Of a stretch of DNA of 64,000 bases, positions 7,332 to 14,681 are shown in pieces; positions within the stretch are counted from its first letter, which is position 1; each line of letters begins with the position of its first letter. Under the pieces are notes generated by a model that saw only the letters and a list, made by a program, of their open reading frames with translations, was not told the DNA's origin and made no database searches. The DNA lies in contig JAFGPV010000091.1 of assembly GCA_016936015.1 (NCBI GenBank), forward strand, positions 1-64,000, given 5' to 3'. Source of the stretch: Pirellulales bacterium. GTDB taxonomy: Bacteria > Planctomycetota > Planctomycetia > Pirellulales > Thermoguttaceae. A program made the position numbers and the translations under genes.

Positions 7332-7990
7332 CTTGCGGCCTCCCCAGGCATGGCGCCGACGTCCTCGAATTCTGCGAAACGTCGGGGTGGATTACGTTTT
7401 ACAGTTCGATCGTTGGCTGCCTGCGGTTTGACTCTCTTCCCGGCCAGAAAATCTTTGATCTGCCGGCGTTTATCCGCCTCTATGCCAACGGACAATTCAC
7501 AGTCCCTTTGAGGATCAAACGTCCCTGCGTGTACCCTAAACGGATCACCTGCCTTACAGATGCACGCAACCATTGCTTCGACGATCACTTCTAACTTGCC
7601 CTCCCGGGCATCACGCAACGAATCAGGATGGGCAATAAACCGCCAGCCTTCATCTTCACACCATGGACACCGATAGGCATACTCGCCATCGACAATCCGA
7701 GGCGGCAATTCAGCACACCTCCTTGGACGGTTCTTGCCGGCGATTGCGCGCACGGCCGAGGGATGTCTGTCGTATCCTTTCGGTTCGGCGGCCTCACCGG
7801 AGTGGATTTTCATCGTCGCGTTTTTCGCATCACGGAGAGGAACGTCTTTGAGCACGTCAAACCAGCGGCCGAGGATGGCCTTCAATGATGGAGCATTCTC
7901 GCCGCGAATCACCTTCTCTAGCCAAGCGTCGATACCGGTGAAGCACGATTTGTGAAATACGAGCCACTCCTGAAATTCCTCATGGGTCAT
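7328..7990 (-). CDS. Possible replicative helicase loader with zinc ribbon
   Basis: 220 residues. The N-terminal 80 residues (WLEKVIRG ... RWFDVLKDVPLRDAKNAT ... HPSAVRAIA) follow the helical pattern of phage G39P-like helicase-loader/inhibitor proteins. A zinc-ribbon-like segment has CPWC at about 108-111 and a later CIC. The C-terminus is basic. It is sandwiched by four-base overlaps between the replication gene and rusA, where phages keep the loader. The loader call rests on helix pattern and position and has not been tested by a profile search. Confidence 0.45.
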   Translation of the reverse strand: MTHEEFQEWLVFHKSCFTGIDAWLEKVIRGENAPSLKAILGRWFDVLKDVPLRDAKNATMKIHSGEAAEPKGYDRHPSAVRAIAGKNRPRRCAELPPRIVDGEYAYRCPWCEDEGWRFIAHPDSLRDAREGKLEVIVEAMVACICKAGDPFRVHAGTFDPQRDCELSVGIEADKRRQIKDFLAGKRVKPQAANDRTVKRNPPRRFAEFEDVGAMPGEAAR

Positions 7991-8922
7991 TGTCCGGACT
8001 CCTTTCTGAGTTCCTCGAGCGCCCGAGCCTGCTCTCGGCGGCAGGCTTCGAGTCCGTTCTCGGTGGGAGCCTCATGCGCTCGACGCTGCCCGTACCCGCC
8101 CTCCAGCAACTTTCGTACAATCAGTTCGCCGTCACGGTTTTTGGCTCCAAACAGCTTTTCGAGTCGAAACCATCCCTCCCGGCAGAAAGTGCTTTTGCGA
8201 ATCCGGTCTTCCAACGCAGCGCGTCGGGCCAACAACTCTCGGATTTCGCGGTTTTGTTGGCATCGCTTCCATGCCTTGCGCACGGCCTCACTTGGGCGTT
8301 CCTCGTTGACTCCGGCCGAAACCATGCCGTCCTCGTGGAGGGCATTCCACCATCGAAGCCAATCGCGTAATTGCCCGTCGTCGGAATCCGTGGCTGAGTC
8401 GTCTGCGTCAGCAGACATGCTCTTGTTCTGTTCTGTTCCTTTCTTTTCTTTTCTTTTCTTTTCTATGACAGTTGCCTGACAGCCCCCTATCACTTTGCCG
8501 CAAGTTCCATCGCCAAAAAGACTTGGGGGTTTTTCGGTGGTTTGTGCCGCTGACAGCACTCCATCAGTTGCCTGACAGCCCCCTATCACGCAATCGTCGA
8601 TGTTTTCGAGCCATCCGATCTCCAAAAAACGCGGTATTGCCTCTCGAAAAACATGGGCGCCGATCCTGGTGATCCTTGCGAGCGAAGAGGCGTCATGTGC
8701 TGTACCGCCTTCCCTGATTAATGTTCCACGCGGTTTGCACTTTGAAGCGACCTGGACAATCAAACACCACGCGCCGTAGTGAGAAGCGCCGTGTTCATGC
8801 TCGATAAGTTGCGTGTATCCGTCGCTGTCGTGCTTGTTTGGAATGGGAACCCATCCGAGGCGACCGTAGCCGCGCGTTCGGCTATTCTCAAAGAGTAGGT
8901 CCCAATCCTTTACTCGCAACAT
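7987..8922 (-). CDS. Phage replication protein (replisome-organiser type)
   Basis: 311 residues. The first 110 (GWVPIPNKHDSDGYTQLIEHEHGASHYGAWCLI ... ITRIGAHVFREAIPRFLEIGWL) form a winged-helix-like DNA-binding domain typical of phage replication initiators or organisers. A low-complexity middle follows, with two copies of VIGGCQAT and the basic run EKKRKEKKG. Helical and basic C-terminal regions end it. Its DNA carries a pentanucleotide repeat and 25-bp direct repeats (8426-8589), so it may both contain and recognise the origin, as lambda O does. It is coupled to the loader candidate by ATGA. Confidence 0.65.
   Translation of the reverse strand: MLRVKDWDLLFENSRTRGYGRLGWVPIPNKHDSDGYTQLIEHEHGASHYGAWCLIVQVASKCKPRGTLIREGGTAHDASSLARITRIGAHVFREAIPRFLEIGWLENIDDCVIGGCQATDGVLSAAQTTEKPPSLFGDGTCGKVIGGCQATVIEKKRKEKKGTEQNKSMSADADDSATDSDDGQLRDWLRWWNALHEDGMVSAGVNEERPSEAVRKAWKRCQQNREIRELLARRAALEDRIRKSTFCREGWFRLEKLFGAKNRDGELIVRKLLEGGYGQRRAHEAPTENGLEACRREQARALEELRKESGQ
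8426..8589. repeat. Candidate phage replication origin inside the replication gene
   Basis: Eight consecutive five-base units of the form TTCNN (8426-8465, four of them identical) make a pure pyrimidine/purine tract. Two perfect 25-bp direct repeats follow, at 8469-8493 and 8565-8589. The octamer ctgacagc lies in each (8476-8483, 8572-8579) and again between them (8550-8557). Iterons beside an easily melted tract, in the middle of the initiator gene, is the lambda ori layout. The repeats are 96 bp apart and so in frame. Origin function is inferred. Confidence 0.45.
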
Positions 8923-8979
8923 TATGGCATAACCTTTCCGAAACGAGATTCAATGAAAAAAGGTCCAGCCGGCCACCGC

Positions 8980-9312
8980 TCACCCTCCTTGCTCAAACGC
9001 CTTTTTCAGTGTTTCATTTTGGGGATGCTGTTTCAGTCGCCTTCGAGAGAGGCCGTGCATTACTTCCGCCACTGCCATAACAGGACCATCGTGATGCTTT
9101 TTAAACACACCGTCGTGTCCCTCGACAGTCCAGCACATAAACTCCAAGTGCCACGTGGCACGCGGGAGCTTACGCAATCGAGCCTGACAGATTTCTCGGC
9201 GACTCAACCGCGGATAAATTTTTCCATGCCCATTTGGGCAAGCTCTACCGGACGGAACTTTTATCAGTTCCGCACCGCATTCCGGACAGTCGATTACCGT
9301 ATTGTCTTTCAT
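8980..9312 (-). CDS. Small zinc-ribbon phage protein
   Basis: The start at 9312 shares one base with the methyltransferase stop (TGATG), which decides it over an upstream in-frame codon. The 110-residue protein opens with a zinc ribbon, CPECGAEL then CPNGHG. A basic helical region follows (RLSRREICQARLRKL), then LEFMCWTVEGHDG. Function is unknown. Such proteins in phage replication operons often bind nucleic acid or polymerase. Confidence 0.6.
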   Translation of the reverse strand: MKDNTVIDCPECGAELIKVPSGRACPNGHGKIYPRLSRREICQARLRKLPRATWHLEFMCWTVEGHDGVFKKHHDGPVMAVAEVMHGLSRRRLKQHPQNETLKKAFEQGG

Positions 9313-10679
9313 CACACCGCCTCCGCGATCGTGTTGCACAGCGCCCGGGCCACGGGCGGGCACACAGCGTTGCCCACCTGCTTGACCCGCTCAGTCTTGG
9401 TCCCGTAAAGGTAATACCCCTCGGGAAATCCCTGCGCCCGGGCCAACTCGTCGACGTCGAGCATCCGGAATCCAATGTCCACCACGCCGAGTTCTCGCAT
9501 GGTCCGGATCAGCGACACCATCGCCAGCCCGAAGCGGTCCTTCGTGGTCACCGTGTCGATCGGCTCATCCACCGGCTGCACGCTCCCTGTCCCGTAATAT
9601 TTCGTGAGGAATGGAAGGACAAAGGCATGCTCCCCTCGGTGGGCCGTTGTAATGGTCGGCAGGGGTTCACTGGCCGACCGCTCCCGGCCACCGTGCGTCA
9701 ACGTCTCGATAAACGGCATTACGATGTGACCCGCACCATGCGAGGCGATAATCGTCGGCAACGGCTCCTCCGGCCCCCAAGGCCTCTTGAGCCACTCCTT
9801 TGAGTCATAGACCCCGGTCCGTGGCAGGATGAACGGCACTGCCAACCCGTGGTGGGCGCCAGACGTCGTAATGGTCGAGAGCGGATCACCCAGGCCATCG
9901 GCCGTACAATGGTTCCTCGGCCGGACGATGAACGGCTCGGCCGCTTGGCCGACGAATTTTCGCAATCCGATCTCGATCCTCCGCAACGTCTTCTCGGCCA
10001 GGGGTTTCTTGCGGGAGATAATCGACGGACAGGGCTTCGACCAGTCGATGATCTGCCAGGCCGGAATCCACCGTCCCGAGTGCGTCGGATCCGGCCAGGG
10101 GATGTCCCGCCGGGAATGGCCCCGCCGGCAGACGATAAATAACCGCAACCGCTTCGTGGCCGCCCCGAAATCGGCAGCGTTGAGGATCTGATGATCGACC
10201 TGATACCCGATCGACTCGATCGAGCGGATCCACTGCCGGAAGATCTCCCCCTTCCGACTCTTGATCGGCTGGCCGCGGTCATCCAGCGGCCCCCAGTTGC
10301 GGAATTCGCGGACGTTCTCGACGACAATCCATTTCGGCCGCTTGGCCTCCGCCCAGACGCAGACATGCCAGGGGGTGGCCCGCTTCTGGTCGTCAATCGG
10401 CCGGCCGCCCCGTGCGATTGAGTGATGAGTGCATTCGGGCGACGCGAGCAATATATCCAGTTCTGGAATCGACTTGTCATGCCTCGGGTCGATGTCGTCG
10501 ATCCGGGCGCAGATATGCCGCGTCCGCGGGTGGTTATATGAGTGCGTGTCGATCGCCGTCCGCCAATGATTAACTGCCAATACCACGCTCACTCGGCCCG
10601 ACTGCTCGGCACCCGTCGTAAATCCGCCGCCTCCGCAAAACAGGTCGGCCGCCTTCAGCTTCCGTTTATTCGCCATCAT
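9312..10679 (-). CDS. Phage C5 cytosine DNA methyltransferase
   Basis: A full-length C5-methyltransferase of about 455 residues. Motif I is DLFCGGGGFTTG. The catalytic Cys lies in SPECTHHS, where the usual SPPC has Glu before Cys. Motif VI is VVENVREF, motif VIII-like sequence is KRLRLFIVCRR, and the closing motif is QVGNAVCPPVARAL. The region between VIII and IX contains several copies of a PLPTITT...H...PFI unit, suggesting an expanded recognition domain. AAGGAG precedes ATGs at 10679 and 10676; either may start. No cognate restriction enzyme is adjacent, so it probably protects the phage DNA from host nucleases. The target sequence cannot be predicted. Confidence 0.9.
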   Translation of the reverse strand: MMANKRKLKAADLFCGGGGFTTGAEQSGRVSVVLAVNHWRTAIDTHSYNHPRTRHICARIDDIDPRHDKSIPELDILLASPECTHHSIARGGRPIDDQKRATPWHVCVWAEAKRPKWIVVENVREFRNWGPLDDRGQPIKSRKGEIFRQWIRSIESIGYQVDHQILNAADFGAATKRLRLFIVCRRGHSRRDIPWPDPTHSGRWIPAWQIIDWSKPCPSIISRKKPLAEKTLRRIEIGLRKFVGQAAEPFIVRPRNHCTADGLGDPLSTITTSGAHHGLAVPFILPRTGVYDSKEWLKRPWGPEEPLPTIIASHGAGHIVMPFIETLTHGGRERSASEPLPTITTAHRGEHAFVLPFLTKYYGTGSVQPVDEPIDTVTTKDRFGLAMVSLIRTMRELGVVDIGFRMLDVDELARAQGFPEGYYLYGTKTERVKQVGNAVCPPVARALCNTIAEAV

Positions 10680-10867
10680 GGAAACTCCTTGCATGTCATT
10701 TCACCTCTTGCCTCGTCTCTTGCCTTCTTTTTTCGTTGCAACCTTTCAATTTTTCTGCGCGCCGCCCGGAAATTTGCTTGTGTCTCTTTGTAGAGTTCTC
10801 TCCAGCATCGGATAGCAATGTCCTTCGGAGACTCATCATAATTTGTGTTTGTGATTCTCGCGTTCAT
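10676..10867 (-). CDS. Small basic hypothetical phage protein
   Basis: 63 residues, helical and very basic in the second half (FRAARRKIERLQRKKKARDEA). The stop overlaps the methyltransferase start, and the ATG overlaps the upstream stop as ATGA. The tight coupling supports its being a real gene. No family is recognised; a small nucleic-acid-binding protein is a guess. Confidence 0.5.
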   Translation of the reverse strand: MNARITNTNYDESPKDIAIRCWRELYKETQANFRAARRKIERLQRKKKARDEARGEMTCKEFP

Positions 10868-11046
10868 CCATTCACCGCCTTTCTTCTCACGCTAAACCGT
10901 GGTGCCACCGTGCAGTATCCGTCCGGAAATTCAACGAGAACATTTCGTGGACCGGGGCCTCGGCCAGTACAGAGAACACGACAGAGCATCCCGTATCGCT
11001 TCGGAAGCCATTTGCGTATTCGCCAATAGTGATTGCACGTTATCAC
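10864..11046 (-). CDS. Small hypothetical phage protein
   Basis: 60 residues, basic, with CRVLCTGRGPGPRNVLVEFPDGYCTVAPRFSVRR. The alternating strands look like a small beta barrel, and the three Cys may bind a metal. It is coupled at both ends by ATGA overlaps. It is not recognised. Confidence 0.5.
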   Translation of the reverse strand: MITCNHYWRIRKWLPKRYGMLCRVLCTGRGPGPRNVLVEFPDGYCTVAPRFSVRRKAVNG

Positions 11047-11261
11047 CTCCTCGCCTCCTTCCTTTCGCGCCGCCGTTCCTCCCGTCGCATCCTCCGATCC
11101 GGAGGCCCGTAGCTCACGTCGCCATCATCCACCGGGTCGAATTCGATGCCGCAGTTCGAGCACCACCACGTCTTCTCCGTGCTGCCGGGAGAGACGTGCT
11201 TGGCGGAGTGACACCAAAGACATTTAGGTGGTTGCTGGCTTAGGTAGTTTTCTCCAGTCAT
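11043..11261 (-). CDS. Small zinc-ribbon phage protein
   Basis: 72 residues with two knuckles, CLWC and CSNC, separated by 15 residues (a treble-clef or ribbon zinc site). The C-terminal tail is very Arg/Glu-rich (RRMRREERRRERKEARR). Both ends overlap neighbouring genes as ATGA. It is probably a nucleic-acid or protein adaptor; the function is unknown. Confidence 0.6.
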   Translation of the reverse strand: MTGENYLSQQPPKCLWCHSAKHVSPGSTEKTWWCSNCGIEFDPVDDGDVSYGPPDRRMRREERRRERKEARR

Positions 11262-11401
11262 AGCAGTGCCTTGAGTAAATTTTCCAGCCGTTCCATTTCC
11301 GCGGCGTAAAACTCCGGGCTAATATGCCCGTGCTGTTTCTGGATTTCGAGGAAGTCCATCGCGTCGTGGACTTCGGACAGGGTGGGGGCGTGGAGGTCCA
11401 T
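11258..11401 (-). CDS. Very small hypothetical phage protein (47 residues)
   Basis: An open frame of 48 codons starts at the ATG complementary to 11399-11401 and ends in a TGA that overlaps the next ATG as ATGA. The predicted peptide (MDLHAPTLSEVHDAMDFLEI..., ending ENLLKALL) is acidic and strongly helical. Length alone would not support it, but the coupled stop and the even gene packing do. No clear ribosome binding site precedes it; the upstream DNA is the repetitive tract 11402-11479. Confidence 0.45.
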   Translation of the reverse strand: MDLHAPTLSEVHDAMDFLEIQKQHGHISPEFYAAEMERLENLLKALL

Positions 11402-11479
11402 AAAATGATGTGTTGTGTTGTAAAGTGATGTGACGTGCAGTGCAGTGCGGTGACGTGGAGTGTCGTGACGTGGTGATTT
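11402..11479. repeat. Repetitive GTG/GACGTG tract in a phage intergenic gap
   Basis: This 78-bp gap is made of degenerate short units (tgatgtg, tgacgtg, cagtg, tggagtg), giving GTG every 5-8 bases. It is one of the few real gaps in the early operon and lies directly after the probable annealing protein gene. It could be an operator array, a protein-binding leader, or expanded simple sequence. Confidence 0.4.
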
Positions 11480-12748
11480 TTATCCTGGCCGCGGGGCCTT
11501 CTCGAACAACTTCCCGGCTTGCCGCCGCTGACCGCGGGGCCGGTACGGGTCCAGCAGGGAACACAGCTTTGCGCGGCAGGCGTCGGAAATTTTTGCCTCG
11601 GTCTTGATGCCCTCTTCGTACTTGGCGATTTGCTCGGCCGTCAGCTTGCCGTCCACCGCCTCGCTCTCGATGCTGACTTGATAATCCTGAAGCAAGGATT
11701 CCTCGTCACGACTCGTGCCGCCAGCGTCAGTCGCAGTAGCCTTAGATGCCGGGGCCTGTGTCGCCAATGACTGAGTAGTCGGTTGCGTCAAATCGTCCAT
11801 AGTTGCCCCACCTTGCTTCGGCGGTGGCGTTTTTCCTTCCACGTCCAGGCCGTCAAGGAGTTCACGGACCGTCGTTTCTTCGTTTTTCAACGCCGAGAGA
11901 ATTTTGCGGCATTTCAGCCGCTCATCCTCTTTCCATCCGAGTGCGTGCGGCCTCCCTACGATCAGGTCCAACTGTGCGGGCGTAATCCCCGCCGCCGCGA
12001 AAGCCGGAATTATCTTTTGCTCGATCACCTCGTCGGAAATCAAACCGCGGATCTTGTTCTCGCAAGCGTCCTTGAAGCACGCCTTCACGATGTTGGGGGT
12101 ACTCAAGAGAATCACGTCGCGGCGCAGCTTGGATATCTCCGCCTTGACGGTCAGATTGAGAAAACGGTCCTCGGCAACTCGCTGCATTTGGCCGCTGCGA
12201 GCACGGTAGTACGGCGAAACAATCCGCTCGTCACTTGTGATGTTGCCGGCCGCGTAATCGACCAGTACGCCCGTGATCCGGGCTTTGCCATCTTCGAGAA
12301 TCTCCGTGGTCGTCGCCAACCGTGTATAGCCGAAGATGGACCGTATCGACTCGGCAGCACGTGCCGAAAGACCTTCGGCGTACTTCTTAACCGCCTTTTG
12401 CTCCTTCGGTTTCCATTCACCGCACTCAGGGCAAGGCTCTTGTTCGGCTACGGGCTTTCGCTGGACCCATTTAATGTTCACTTCGTACTTGATTCCACAC
12501 TGACATGTGATCTCCATCACAGTCCCGACCGGCTTGGAGTAAATCGCCTCGTCGGCCGCTGCCGGATAGGCGTCAATCAACTGTTGCAGTTGGCCGACAA
12601 TCTTCATGGGATCGCGTGGAGTCGCCCGGGCCACGGCCATGATGCTCTCATTCTCCATCTTCATCATCATCACATCGGGCGGAAGATTGGCGATCGCCGT
12701 CGCCTGGGAAACTTCCATATCGGATTGCGGCTGTAAAGCTGTCGTCAT
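11480..12748 (-). CDS. Probable phage recombination (annealing) partner protein
   Basis: 422 residues. The N-terminus has PRDPMKIVGQLQQLIDAYPAA, then a four-Cys zinc site (CQCG ... CPECG, about 82-113). A conserved-looking core spans about 140-280 (GYTRLATTTEILEDG, GVLVDYAAGN, RFLNLTVKAEISKLRRDVIL). An acidic low-complexity C-terminus follows. It lies immediately downstream of a PD-(D/E)XK exonuclease, the place of RecT/Erf/Bet-type annealing proteins. I do not see a canonical RecT or Erf signature, so it may be a separate annealing family. That role is inferred from the pairing. Confidence 0.5.
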   Translation of the reverse strand: MTTALQPQSDMEVSQATAIANLPPDVMMMKMENESIMAVARATPRDPMKIVGQLQQLIDAYPAAADEAIYSKPVGTVMEITCQCGIKYEVNIKWVQRKPVAEQEPCPECGEWKPKEQKAVKKYAEGLSARAAESIRSIFGYTRLATTTEILEDGKARITGVLVDYAAGNITSDERIVSPYYRARSGQMQRVAEDRFLNLTVKAEISKLRRDVILLSTPNIVKACFKDACENKIRGLISDEVIEQKIIPAFAAAGITPAQLDLIVGRPHALGWKEDERLKCRKILSALKNEETTVRELLDGLDVEGKTPPPKQGGATMDDLTQPTTQSLATQAPASKATATDAGGTSRDEESLLQDYQVSIESEAVDGKLTAEQIAKYEEGIKTEAKISDACRAKLCSLLDPYRPRGQRRQAGKLFEKAPRPG

Positions 12749-12753
12749 CGGTT

Positions 12754-13587
12754 TTATCCTCCATTGGTTTCAGCGGCGGCAAGCCGCTCGGAATTTATAA
12801 ATGGGCAGGTGTGCCAGTAACCGCACCACTTTGGCGAACAGACCCAATTTCCTGGTGAACACGGCGTAAAATTCCCCGCTTGAATTGCCGCTAACGTGGC
12901 GTTGACCCTGTTCAAGAGCGCCTGATAGTCGGCCTGTGTCCGGTTGGACACCAGCACTTGACGGGCGGGAATCTTTGTCTTGGTCAACACGTCGAGACGC
13001 ACCTCCGCCGGAGGCACGCCTGTGTCAACCTGAAAAGCGGCGGCGTAGATCGTCAACTGCGTCGAGGTATCGGCCGAGTTAGACGGCATCTTTTTCCCCG
13101 CCGTCTTGAGATCGACAACTCGCCGCTTGTCGTCACGGAGATCCGTGATTGCCAGCAGATCATGGCTTGCCTTCTGGAAAACGATCCGGGTAGCATGTTC
13201 AACGGCGACTGGCTGATAATCCGGTGCCTGTTCAGAGGCATGAACCCCGGCGAGTTGGATGGTTTTGTCCTTCGCAGCCCCGAGGACTTTTTCAGCTCCA
13301 ACGGACGTCTCTTCGTCGCTCAAGACATATCCTCCGGCGACTTCGGTGTCGAAAGCCGCGGCCGACGCGTCGATGATTTCTTTCTCCGGCAAGTCCTCGT
13401 GACTCTCGATTTTTTGACGGAAATTCACCTCTGCGCCGGCGTGAAACGCTTTGCCGAGAATCAGGGCTACCCCGGGTTGAATCCTCTCGCCCTCGATGTA
13501 TCGCCGCCGGTACTGCTCGGGACACCGCCAAAACATTTCCAACTGAGTTGCCGAGAGGTGTGGTTTTTCAAGAGTCTCAATGTTCAT
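12754..13587 (-). CDS. PD-(D/E)XK exonuclease, RecB/Cas4-like
   Basis: The ATG at 13587 follows an AGGAAG site and gives 277 residues beginning MNIETLEKPHLSATQLEMFWRCPEQY. This is the RecB/Cas4-type N-terminal helix with its first Cys. An IRFRGK-like GKAFHAGAEVNF segment follows, then the nuclease motif ITDLRDD...RRVVDLKTAGK (Asp and Lys of PD-(D/E)XK). A final C-x-C cluster (CSPKWCGYWHTC) fits the iron-sulfur staple of Cas4/AddB nucleases. It should resect double-stranded ends for recombination with the gene downstream. Confidence 0.8.
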   Translation of the reverse strand: MNIETLEKPHLSATQLEMFWRCPEQYRRRYIEGERIQPGVALILGKAFHAGAEVNFRQKIESHEDLPEKEIIDASAAAFDTEVAGGYVLSDEETSVGAEKVLGAAKDKTIQLAGVHASEQAPDYQPVAVEHATRIVFQKASHDLLAITDLRDDKRRVVDLKTAGKKMPSNSADTSTQLTIYAAAFQVDTGVPPAEVRLDVLTKTKIPARQVLVSNRTQADYQALLNRVNATLAAIQAGNFTPCSPGNWVCSPKWCGYWHTCPFINSERLAAAETNGG

Positions 13588-13660
13588 AGATTCTTCCTTT
13601 CCTTTCCCACCCGCCCCCGCCGCGATCCAAAGACCACGGCCGGGGAATGGGGAGACGAAA

Positions 13661-14023
13661 TCAATCGGGAACTGTTGTCCGTGCTTTAAAATCAACGCGC
13701 TCGGGTTGTGCGTCCCGAATTCGAGCGGCAATTCGTGTGAGTTCCGTTGCCGCCTCCCTGAGAAGACCGGCAAAATAAGCCGGGGCCTCGCGCATTGCTT
13801 TCTGTGAAGAGGAACACCGTAAACCGCAGACCGCATAGACGTGTGCAGTTCCATCCCAATGTGTTTCTGCGACGATGGAAAGATTTTTCGTTACGTTGAG
13901 TCGATGCCGCAGTTGCGGCAAACACGGCGGCGGATATTCTTCACGTACCCAAGGATTGACGAATCCTTTGTCACGCATCGCGTCTTCGGCACATTCTTGA
14001 ACAGGGTCTAAAGTTGAATTCAT
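13661..14023 (-). CDS. Hypothetical phage protein
   Basis: 120 residues with beta strands around LSIVAETHWDGTAHVYAVCGLRC and a C-terminal helix (AYFAGLLREAATELTRIAARI). Two Cys are close together (CGLRC). It is not recognised. It sits between csrA and the exonuclease in the same orientation. Confidence 0.5.
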   Translation of the reverse strand: MNSTLDPVQECAEDAMRDKGFVNPWVREEYPPPCLPQLRHRLNVTKNLSIVAETHWDGTAHVYAVCGLRCSSSQKAMREAPAYFAGLLREAATELTRIAARIRDAQPERVDFKARTTVPD

Positions 14024-14072
14024 TTCTTACTCCTTAGCTGCCTGCCAAACCTCGTGTCCGGCCGGCAGCCGA

Positions 14073-14282
14073 TTATGCTTCCTGCGGTTTCGTTACTCCA
14101 TTACGTCTCCTCTCGCCGAGCGTCCTCTCCCGGCGGTCCTGTAACTCATCGCGCAATATCTTCACGCCTTCAGGTGCCGTCACTCCGATACGAGCTTGAC
14201 CGTTCCTGGATCCCAGGAGCTTGAAGGCAATGCCCGATCCAACGTTGATTCCTTGACCGACTTTCCGTGTCAAAACCAGCAT
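14073..14282 (-). CDS. csrA: CsrA-family RNA-binding regulator
   Basis: 69 residues with the CsrA fold from the first residue: MLVLTRKVGQGINVG, then ARIGVTAPEGVKILRDEL. The conserved N-terminal Leu4-Thr5-Arg6 and the GVxAP...R-x-E/D RNA-binding edge are both present. CsrA dimers bind GGA loops over ribosome binding sites and repress or stabilise mRNAs. The ATG follows AAAGGAG. It sits right after the integrase region at the head of the early genes, so it may control phage or host translation. CsrA is common on chromosomes; a copy in a prophage early operon is less usual. Confidence 0.85.
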   Translation of the reverse strand: MLVLTRKVGQGINVGSGIAFKLLGSRNGQARIGVTAPEGVKILRDELQDRRERTLGERRRNGVTKPQEA

Positions 14283-14681
14283 CAGCGACTCCTTTCGAGT
14301 AAAATGAAAAACGACGGGGCGGCACGGAGGCGGCCAACCCCGCCGTGAACTTGGGTCGCAATAAAGCAGCGTGCCGGATTAGCCGGCCGTCCTTGGTGTC
14401 GATGATTCCCAGGCCGAAAAGACTCGGCCTCAGAATTGCCGATCGCGGTTGGCTTCGACGCTGCCGGGGTACTAACCCCACTACTCCTAAACACACGTTG
14501 TTCCGCCGAAAACGATCCGGCGACGTGTACGAAAAAGACGGCGTGGCGTTACGGAGTTGACTTGCACCGCCCGCCACCGCCGCCTGCGCATGTGGTTTCA
14601 TAGAAAATGCGGCATGGCCCGAAACCGGGCGGGGCAGGGACCACGGCCCGGGCCGATGCCGCGAATAATGGATGAGTAAAA
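14283..14681. other. 399-bp non-coding gap with a structured element
   Basis: No convincing gene is seen between csrA and int. The short open frames here are interrupted or lack start signals. The notable content is a nested structure at 14609-14662: outer arms gcggcat/atgccgc of 7 bp enclose a GCCCG-CGGGC hairpin and the palindrome cggcccgggccg. On the minus strand the stem is followed by ATTTTCTA, so it could be a weak terminator for int. A structured RNA is also possible. Confidence 0.35.
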
